NCBI GenBank assembly: GCA_947165615.1
Contig: CAMVBD010000066.1
Coordinates: 1-7,173 of the forward strand
DNA from: an uncultured Clostridia bacterium
GTDB taxonomy: Bacteria; Bacillota; Clostridia; Oscillospirales; Acutalibacteraceae
DNA length: 7,173 nt
Reading direction: 5' to 3'
The notes beneath the pieces are model-generated. The model saw nothing but the letters and a program-made list of their open reading frames with translations, did not search any database and was not told where the DNA came from. The position numbers were made by a program, and so were the translations under genes. This document shows, piece after piece, positions 1 to 4,795 of the stretch (positions are counted from its first letter, which is position 1; each line of letters opens with the position of its first letter).

Positions 1-525
1 ACTATGATAATCAGATATACCATCTATTGCGGTGTTTTTGTTCAATAATGCGTGAACGATCTCATTCCTATATTTACACCATTGTTCGATTTTCTCAAGT
101 GTTTCAAGAACCAAGCTGATATCCAAACATTCGCATTGACTTTTCAGCTTGACCAGATATCGGTCGTTTTCGTATCCTCCGTCGGTTTCGGATGCCCATA
201 AAAGCATTGACCGTATAACTTTGATTTTCCCGCTGATATTCTTTACACCAAGTGTGTCGTTCTCTTTCTCTTTTTTATAAGTAGATACAAAATACTGAAA
301 ATAGGGCTTTGTTTTCTTCCAGCATCCGGTTTTTTCTCTGTCTGCGAAGAATGCGGCATGATACAGCATTGCGCGTAAACGATCTTCCAGCATAGCATAA
401 TCGATCAGCATTGCTTCAAAAAAGAAACCTTCACGCAATGCTTTTGAATATCTGCTCATCTGATGCTTATAGGTTTGTTGCTTATCCTTATTATCAGTTA
501 TCGGTGCAATTTTTCTTTCGCTCAT
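1..525 (-). CDS. Partial HEPN-like protein downstream of a WYL regulator (C-terminus beyond left edge)
   Basis: The frame is open for 175 codons from an ATG at 525 to the window edge with no stop, so only the N-terminal part is seen. It begins MSERKIAPITDNKDKQQ and is mostly helical and charged in character. A conserved-looking early segment reads FEAMLIDYAMLEDRLRAML, and near the visible end it reads WCKYRNEIVHALLN. RNEIVH fits the R-x4-H motif of HEPN domains, many of which are RNases in toxin-antitoxin and phage-defence systems. The start is supported by a purine-rich AAGGAAGGAAG stretch (about 536-546) and by a gap of only 26 bp after the regulator's stop, with no terminator between them, so the two genes are probably co-transcribed. 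There is no antitoxin partner in view. That it is a gene is well supported. The HEPN assignment rests on one short motif plus helical context, and RNase activity is not shown. Confidence 0.75.
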   Translation of the reverse strand, partial: MSERKIAPITDNKDKQQTYKHQMSRYSKALREGFFFEAMLIDYAMLEDRLRAMLYHAAFFADREKTGCWKKTKPYFQYFVSTYKKEKENDTLGVKNISGKIKVIRSMLLWASETDGGYENDRYLVKLKSQCECLDISLVLETLEKIEQWCKYRNEIVHALLNKNTAIDGISDYHS

Positions 526-551
526 TTTGAAAACGCTTCCTTCCTTATGTA

Positions 552-1478
552 TCATAACATTTCAACAACGTCCCCCTGGCTGCGGAACCACATATCCACC
601 CCATCGCCATAGACCTCGGCGGTGAGCAGCCAGCCGTCTTCTTTGCTGTGCGAGAGGACCTTCGCCGTGGGCAGGCGGTCCAGCACCGATTCGATAGAAA
701 GCCCCTTGTAGCGAAACCGCACAGTTCTCAGCTCGCCCCCGAACATAAACTGCACCCGCTTGCGGAATTCACCCTCCTGAAATCGCTCAGCGTAGGGAAC
801 TTTGAAGTGTTCGTCCAACAGATCATATTTATCGATCCGATCTATGCGGTACACCGTGGGGAAGGGATGGCGCACCGCGTCCGGGTAATGCTCGTCCGGG
901 CAGATGAACGCGGCAAGGTAAAAATAGAACTCCGAAAACATAATGCCCACTGGCTGCAGCAGCCGTGTGACGGGCTCGGATTCCTTCAGCTTGCGGTAGG
1001 TGACGCGCAGCAGGCGCTGCTCCTGTACCGCGCTGCCGATATCCCACATATTCTCAACAAACTTCTTTCCGTGATGCGGCTCCAGATAGTGGAACTTTTC
1101 GTTGGCGATCAGGGCCGTGACCAGCTCCTTATTCTGGCTCGGCACGCAGCTTGCCACCAGCTTATCGATAATGGGGTACATCTCTTCCTTTACAAGGCTG
1201 CGGCTTTCCAACAGAATTTTGCACACGGTGAGGATCTCGCTGTTGGTGAGGCTCTGGCGGGAATCCTGTACCAGCAGATAACCCTTTCTCGCACGGTCGT
1301 ATTTCAGCTCGCGGTTTAATTCCGGTTCCTGCGCGTAATAGGCGCGGATATCGTCCAGATCCCTCTGAATGCTGCGCTTGTTCACCTCGAACCGCCGCGC
1401 CTCCTCTGCCTTGTTAATCACCTCTCCCCGCGCTACGCGCTGCGAAATGCTGATGATCCGCTCGGTCTTTTTATCCAT
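552..1478 (-). CDS. HTH-WYL-WCX transcriptional regulator
   Basis: This is a predicted cytosolic DNA-binding regulator of 308 residues, a normal length for the family. Residues about 5-48 form a DeoR/HTH_11-like winged helix ending in NKRSIQRDLDDIRAYY, the usual recognition-helix pattern. Residues about 148-218 are a WYL domain: VQEQRLLRVTYRK, then LLQPVGIMFSEFYFYLAAF, then YRIDRIDKYDLL. The name-giving W-Y-L strand is represented here by F-Y-F-Y-L. Residues about 230-308 form the WCX extension, ending in MWFRSQGDVVEML. WYL domains are ligand-sensing modules, and some are known to bind nucleic acid and to regulate CRISPR or phage-defence loci. The start has GGAGG six bases upstream (1485-1489), and the gene has its own promoter and a possible operator. 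Its target is most likely its own two-gene operon (inference). Its base composition is more GC-rich than the gene on its left. Confidence 0.93.
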   Translation of the reverse strand: MDKKTERIISISQRVARGEVINKAEEARRFEVNKRSIQRDLDDIRAYYAQEPELNRELKYDRARKGYLLVQDSRQSLTNSEILTVCKILLESRSLVKEEMYPIIDKLVASCVPSQNKELVTALIANEKFHYLEPHHGKKFVENMWDIGSAVQEQRLLRVTYRKLKESEPVTRLLQPVGIMFSEFYFYLAAFICPDEHYPDAVRHPFPTVYRIDRIDKYDLLDEHFKVPYAERFQEGEFRKRVQFMFGGELRTVRFRYKGLSIESVLDRLPTAKVLSHSKEDGWLLTAEVYGDGVDMWFRSQGDVVEML

Positions 1479-1484
1479 ACGATT

Positions 1485-1489
1485 CCTCC
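1485..1489 (-). promoter_or_regulatory. Ribosome binding site of the WYL regulator
   Basis: GGAGG on the minus strand lies six bases before the ATG ending at 1478. This supports that start codon. Confidence 0.8.
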
Positions 1490-1518
1490 GTTTGGATGCA
1501 TTGTATCATGAGCACATA

Positions 1519-1531
1519 GACAGAAACTGTC
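1519..1531. promoter_or_regulatory. Small palindrome, possible operator of the WYL regulator
   Basis: Five-base arms GACAG and CTGTC flank AAA. The site falls just downstream of the predicted start of transcription, between the -10 box and the ribosome binding site of the regulator gene. That is a good position for autorepression. It is short and occurs once, so an operator role is only a suggestion. Confidence 0.3.
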
Positions 1532-1540
1532 ATTTGCATT

Positions 1541-1569
1541 ATTATACAAGATAATGATATTAAAGGCAA
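1541..1569 (-). promoter_or_regulatory. Sigma-A-type promoter for the WYL regulator operon
   Basis: On the minus strand there is a perfect TATAAT at 1541-1546. TTGCCT (four of six matches to TTGACA) is at 1564-1569, with a 17-base spacer. It lies between the terminator of the upstream operon and the regulator's start, so it should give the WYL gene and the HEPN-like gene their own transcript. Confidence 0.7.
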
Positions 1570-1580
1570 TATTGTTTTAC

Positions 1581-1616
1581 CAAAAATCTAAAAACACACG
1601 GCGTGTAGCCGTGTGC
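1581..1616 (-). terminator. Intrinsic terminator of the NSSSSSF/radical SAM operon
   Basis: Eight-base-pair perfect stem CACACGGC/GCCGTGTG (1595-1602 with 1608-1615) and a five-base loop. Read on the minus strand, it is followed by TTTTTAGATTTTT. It lies about 20 bases past the stop of the 177-residue protein, so it closes the right-hand operon and separates it from the WYL regulator. The T-rich run is only on this side, which fixes the strand. Confidence 0.85.
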
Positions 1617-1637
1617 AAAGAATGACGGAATTACTTT

Positions 1638-2171
1638 TCATTGCTGTTTATATGTATTTGTTGAGGGATCATATGTTGAATTTGTTGTATATAAAGCTAT
1701 GAAATTGTCGTCCATATCGTCTTCATCCTCTGGCTTTTCTTCATCGGGGAGATAAAAGGATGACAAAGACAACATTCCGTCTTTTAATTCACCGTCAAGG
1801 GATACCTCTGCGCCGGTCATAAATCCGGAACTACACCCTTTGAAATATGCCTTGGGAACGGCTTTTGCCAACGCCTCAAACAAGCCAACCTCTCCCAATT
1901 CCGAGAAGACGCCGTATGGTCCCTCTGCGTTTACAGTGATTTCCTTTTTCTTGCCGGAAACGAGGCTTCTGAGCTGATCATCCGAAAGCATTCTCAGTTG
2001 CATTCTTTTTGATCCGATTTTGATCTCCGCGGACTCTATATAACCGCAATCGCTGTTCTGCCGATATTCTTTTTGCGTTTCAGATTCAAAAGTTTGCAAT
2101 GCTTTTAATAAAGAAAACAGTTCGTCGGCATTTCCCTTTAATGTAATGAATGTATATATGTTTGCAGACAT
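1638..2171 (-). CDS. Conserved-looking hypothetical protein, last gene of the NSSSSSF operon
   Basis: 177 residues, no signal peptide or membrane segment, probably cytosolic. It starts MSANIYTFITLKGNADELFSLLKALQTF, which reads as strand, helix and strand of a ferredoxin-like fold. A central segment ITVNAEGPYGVFSELGEVGLFEALAKAVPKAYFKG follows, then a GFMTGAEVSLDGEL strand pair, then an acidic DEEKPEDEDDMDD linker and a Ser/Thr/Tyr-rich tail. The layout reminds me of small bacterial ferredoxin-like domains of the YubB/Api92 type, but this is a weak resemblance and not an assignment. It lacks the MKIRTD tag. Its ATG shares one base with the stop of the preceding gene (TAATG), which predicts translational coupling and a shared role with the 213-residue protein. 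I do not recognise its function. Confidence 0.85.
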   Translation of the reverse strand: MSANIYTFITLKGNADELFSLLKALQTFESETQKEYRQNSDCGYIESAEIKIGSKRMQLRMLSDDQLRSLVSGKKKEITVNAEGPYGVFSELGEVGLFEALAKAVPKAYFKGCSSGFMTGAEVSLDGELKDGMLSLSSFYLPDEEKPEDEDDMDDNFIALYTTNSTYDPSTNTYKQQ

Positions 2172-2812
2172 TATTCTTCGTCCTCCTCATCTTCGTCCCG
2201 CATATCCTCATCATAGTCTTCTTCACACTCCGCGAATTCAGACAGAACATCGTGAATGATCTCTATCTCAATTCCAAGTTCTTCCGCGATCTCCTCCGCC
2301 GACATACCGTCTTCATAGCAATCTAAAATATCCTGTTCCAAATTGCTCTCATTTTCCTGCTCATTATTTTCGTTGCCGATCTCTTTTGTTGCGGGAATAT
2401 AGTAAAACGTTTTTGTTGTATCACCGTATTCATTATGCCACACATCCTCTATAATGACCTGTTTGACATCATCAAATGCAACGGAGGAAATACCTTCGTA
2501 ATTATATTCGTTATACATTTTCATTGCTACATCAAAGAAACCGTCGTTGTGATTCTCCGGCTTCTGCATCACGTACATGCCCTTATAATGCTTATCAAAC
2601 GCTTTGACCAGTTCTTCTCCGGTGGTTACATCCGCCAACAACTGAAGCATCTCCCCGTCGGTCATCAGCGCAAACACCTTGGGGTCGAAACCGTGACCGA
2701 TTTCATCCATCGGATTGAAACTTTTAACTTTTGTTCCGTCTTTCATTTCAAGAATAACGGTCACATAACTGCTGCTGGAAGAATTGGTAACAAAGTCTGT
2801 TCTGATTTTCAT
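2171..2812 (-). CDS. NSSSSSF-tagged protein 3, with HTH-like segment and acidic tail
   Basis: 213 residues starting MKIRTDFVTNSSSSSY, the same N-terminal tag as two other proteins in this operon. After the tag comes a strand-rich part (VTVILEMKDGTKVKSF), then a mixed central region containing FDDVKQVIIEDVWHNEYGD. Residues about 162-193 (DILDCYEDGMSAEEIAEELGIE and onward) read like a sigma-region-4 or Xre-type helix-turn-helix. The last 16 residues are almost all Asp and Glu. The tag is not a signal peptide, because it has no hydrophobic core. The start has AAAGGAG eight bases upstream and lies 18 bp after the stop of the radical SAM gene. A DNA-binding role is possible but the acidic tail argues for caution, since it could instead be a protein-interaction module. 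The biochemical role is unknown. Confidence 0.9.
   Translation of the reverse strand: MKIRTDFVTNSSSSSYVTVILEMKDGTKVKSFNPMDEIGHGFDPKVFALMTDGEMLQLLADVTTGEELVKAFDKHYKGMYVMQKPENHNDGFFDVAMKMYNEYNYEGISSVAFDDVKQVIIEDVWHNEYGDTTKTFYYIPATKEIGNENNEQENESNLEQDILDCYEDGMSAEEIAEELGIEIEIIHDVLSEFAECEEDYDEDMRDEDEEDEE
2181..2187 (-). promoter_or_regulatory. Ribosome binding site inside the acidic tail of the upstream gene
   Basis: AGGAGGA on the minus strand ends nine bases before the ATG at 2171. It is also read as Glu/Asp codons of the preceding gene's C-terminus. It supports the overlapping TAATG start of the 177-residue protein. Confidence 0.7.
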
Positions 2813-2830
2813 ACTGGTTTCTCCTTTATA

Positions 2831-3913
2831 TTATTCTTGTTTTGTTCTGTGTTCACTATCGCAGAAAACGATCTCGGGCATCAGCGGGCAGCCGCCCATG
2901 CACAGGGGCTTTTTATCACAGCTGGGGCAAGCGGCGCGCATTTTATCCCGGAAGCGTTCAAAGGGCTCGCTGTTCCACGCGTCCTCAATGGTGACGTCTT
3001 CGCCGAGCTGCACTTCATAGCGTTTCTGCTGGTCGAAGGAGCAGGGCACCATCACCATGTCCGCGCCGATATAGCAGGAATAGCGCGCGCCTTCGCAGGT
3101 ATCCAGCGATTCCGGCATGATGGACTTGCAATAGTGGATCGCGCCGGGGACGTTGCAGCTGTCCATGCCCACCTTGAAGGGATGGCGCTTGTCCACCTCG
3201 GCGAAGAACGCCGCCACGCGCGGATCGTCAAAGGACAGCACGTTGGCGCGGGTACCCTGGCCTGCGGGCTTGTGCAGCAGAAAGATCACCGCGTTGATCC
3301 CCTTCGGGAAATCGTTGTTCCGCAGGCGATTGCTCGCCTCGTCGATGCTGTTTTTGCCCAGCACGTAGTGGATGTTGGTCTTCACGCCGGCGTCCAGCAG
3401 CATCTTAATGGCGTTCAGCGTATACTCACTGCGGTACCAGCTCACCGCCACCGCGCCGCAGTATTTTTTGCAGACCGCGGCGAGTTCCGGCGTTAAGCCG
3501 TAACCGGAGGTGGTAAAGTTTGGCACGAGGTTATTCTCCCGGCTGATCTGTAGCAGCGCCTCAAAATGCTCGTGCTGGTCCGGGTCGCCCCTGCCGCCGA
3601 GCGCCAGCTGGTTGCACCTCCCCTTGCACTGTTCGGCGATCCAACGGAAGTTTTTCACCGTCATATTCGGCTGCTCCACCAGAAGGCCGCTCTGGTAGCA
3701 GCCGATGCCCGCCTTGGCGCACAGCCCCGTTTTGCCATGGATGCAGTGGCCCATCACGCCCACGTCGATCAGGTGCGGGAACGACGCCATAAACGGGTCC
3801 ACGCCCGTGTCGCGCCCGTTTTCGTCCAGCACCCCCGTGCGCACATACGCCCCGGTTTCGGTATCAAAGGCGGATTTGAAATGGTATTTTTCGTCGTTTA
3901 CAATATATCTCAT
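2831..3913 (-). CDS. Radical SAM/SPASM domain enzyme, candidate peptide or protein maturase
   Basis: 360 residues. The frame is open from 3943, but I start at the ATG at 3913 because an AGAGG site precedes it and the stub gene at 4696-4791 shows homology beginning exactly there. Residues about 45-240 look like a radical SAM barrel: PHLIDVGVMGHC leads into Cys57, Cys65 and Cys72, and GGRGDP (106-111) sits where the family's GGEP motif, which contacts SAM, normally is. The presumed cluster cysteines are spaced CX7CX6C, not the usual CX3CX2C. The C-terminus is a clear SPASM domain: Cys273/280, Cys291, then CX2CX5CX3C at 329, 332, 338 and 342, and Cys351, enough for two auxiliary iron-sulfur clusters. 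SPASM enzymes modify peptides or proteins, for example in RiPP maturation or formylglycine formation. The flanking NSSSSSF-tagged proteins are the likely substrates (inference). The gene is much richer in GC than its neighbours. Confidence 0.92.
   Translation of the reverse strand: MRYIVNDEKYHFKSAFDTETGAYVRTGVLDENGRDTGVDPFMASFPHLIDVGVMGHCIHGKTGLCAKAGIGCYQSGLLVEQPNMTVKNFRWIAEQCKGRCNQLALGGRGDPDQHEHFEALLQISRENNLVPNFTTSGYGLTPELAAVCKKYCGAVAVSWYRSEYTLNAIKMLLDAGVKTNIHYVLGKNSIDEASNRLRNNDFPKGINAVIFLLHKPAGQGTRANVLSFDDPRVAAFFAEVDKRHPFKVGMDSCNVPGAIHYCKSIMPESLDTCEGARYSCYIGADMVMVPCSFDQQKRYEVQLGEDVTIEDAWNSEPFERFRDKMRAACPSCDKKPLCMGGCPLMPEIVFCDSEHRTKQE
3836..3913 (-). repeat. Direct repeat copy A (5' end of the radical SAM gene)
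   Basis: These first 26 codons of the radical SAM gene are matched by 4714-4791 in the same orientation. By hand alignment there are 11 differences in 78 bases. At protein level 21 of 26 residues agree. Similarity stops abruptly after the codons for Arg-Thr, which suggests a duplication or deletion endpoint there. Confidence 0.85.
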
Positions 3914-3923
3914 TTTTTTATAA

Positions 3924-3928
3924 CCTCT
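3924..3928 (-). promoter_or_regulatory. Ribosome binding site fixing the radical SAM start
   Basis: AGAGG on the minus strand lies ten bases before the ATG at 3913. A longer start at 3943 would place this site inside the coding region. The homologous stub also begins at the equivalent Met, so 3913 is preferred. Confidence 0.65.
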
Positions 3929-3967
3929 GCGAATATTAAGCAACGTATTATGATAACCTTGCTCAGA

Positions 3968-4666
3968 TCATTCACTTTCCCAGTGACCGTTTTTCCATAT
4001 TTTTGTTCTTTTTGTAATCAACTCCGCTTTTTTTGCCAGTTCAAACAAGTTCTCATCACCTACTGCAAGCGATTCCCATAAATCATCGCCACTGACGTCG
4101 TCAGTCTCAACATCATTGCAAAAACATGAAAACGATTCTTTTGTCATGTTTCCATCTTTTATACAGGTTTTTTCAGCTTGTTCGATTTCCCCTTCGAAAC
4201 CATATGCTTGCATGATCTCAGCTGATTGCATAAAAGCATCATAAGAATCAAGCGCAGAAAGATCGTTTTCGATATCCTCACGGGTTATTTCTTCCGCAGA
4301 TTCCCAATCGGCATGTAACAGATCAGCATGATGTAAAAGCTCAAACAGCTCTTTCGTAAAATCAGAGTATTCTCCCTCTTCCTTAGTATCCCACTCAAAT
4401 TCCCATAAGAGCAAACAGAACAACCAGACGGAGACAGATTTACACTCCGACAAAAAGGGATATCGCCAATTGTTGATACCGTCAATATCGCACGATTTTC
4501 CGGAAGGCAGCGTAACAATCATTCTATCCGACAATACGCCGTTTTTTGTTTTTGTGATTTTTATGCCGATGCTTTTCAAATAGTCAAACAGATTTTGGTT
4601 CTCAACATGAAACACCAAAAAACTGCTGTCGCTGGAATTTGTAACAAAATCGGTTCTGATCTTCAT
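3968..4666 (-). CDS. NSSSSSF-tagged protein 2 (NSSDSS variant)
   Basis: 232 residues starting MKIRTDFVTNSSDSSF. The tag matches the other two tagged proteins except for Asp in place of the third Ser. The rest is unlike them: a short strand-helix part (FLVFHVENQNLFDYLKSIGIKI), a hydrophobic stretch VSVWLFCLLLWEF around residues 79-91, then an acidic helical region with many Glu and Asp. The hydrophobic stretch is too short and too Trp/Glu-rich to call a membrane helix confidently. The start is supported by AAGGA about eight bases upstream. The gene directly precedes the radical SAM gene with a 54 bp gap before that gene's chosen start, so it is the tagged gene most tightly paired with the enzyme. 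Base composition is AT-rich compared with the enzyme gene. I recognise no catalytic motif and cannot assign a function. Confidence 0.9.
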   Translation of the reverse strand: MKIRTDFVTNSSDSSFLVFHVENQNLFDYLKSIGIKITKTKNGVLSDRMIVTLPSGKSCDIDGINNWRYPFLSECKSVSVWLFCLLLWEFEWDTKEEGEYSDFTKELFELLHHADLLHADWESAEEITREDIENDLSALDSYDAFMQSAEIMQAYGFEGEIEQAEKTCIKDGNMTKESFSCFCNDVETDDVSGDDLWESLAVGDENLFELAKKAELITKRTKIWKNGHWESE

Positions 4667-4695
4667 AAATTTAATCCTTCTTTCTTATTATTTTT

Positions 4696-4791
4696 CTACA
4701 GCAGAGTACCATCCGTGCGCATGTACGTCCCGGTTTCTGCATCAAAGGCGGATTTGAAATGATATTTTTCGTCGTTGATGATGTATTTCAT
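4696..4791 (-). pseudogene. Radical SAM gene 5' remnant, or a 31-residue small protein
   Basis: An ATG four bases after the stop of tagged protein 1 opens a 31-codon frame beginning MKYIINDEKYHFKSAFD and ending in TAG. Residues 1-26 match the radical SAM enzyme's first 26 residues (MRYIVNDEKYHFKSAFD and on) at 21 positions. The five unmatched C-terminal residues show where the similarity ends. The segment lacks all cysteines and the whole catalytic barrel. The simplest reading is the remnant of a second radical SAM gene that once followed tagged protein 1, as the intact one follows tagged protein 2. No good ribosome binding site precedes it. Several of the differences are silent, and the frame is still open, so a functional leader-binding or regulatory small protein cannot be excluded. 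Confidence 0.8.
4714..4791 (-). repeat. Direct repeat copy B (radical SAM 5' fragment)
   Basis: This is the partner of 3836-3913, with 67 of 78 bases identical by hand count. It marks a past duplication of the tagged-gene plus enzyme arrangement. Confidence 0.85.
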
Positions 4792-4795
4792 AATG

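Noticed and set aside
648..1319. Plus-strand open frame opposite the WYL regulator
   Set aside because: It is the antisense shadow of a convincingly conserved regulator. No ribosome binding site or recognisable domain was seen.
1590..1620. Hairpin as a CRISPR or mobile-element repeat
   Set aside because: It is a single copy with a one-sided T-rich run and is best explained as a terminator. No repeated spacers, transposase or terminal inverted repeats were found in the window.
2435..3496. Long open frame on the plus strand opposite tagged protein 3 and the radical SAM gene
   Set aside because: It spans two clear minus-strand genes and an intergenic gap, has a His-rich composition typical of antisense to GC-rich coding sequence, and shows no domain.
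4380..4440. Hydrophobic stretch VSVWLFCLLLWEF in tagged protein 2 as a membrane helix
   Set aside because: It is only about 13 residues long, ends in a Glu/Trp-rich segment, and is more likely a buried helix.
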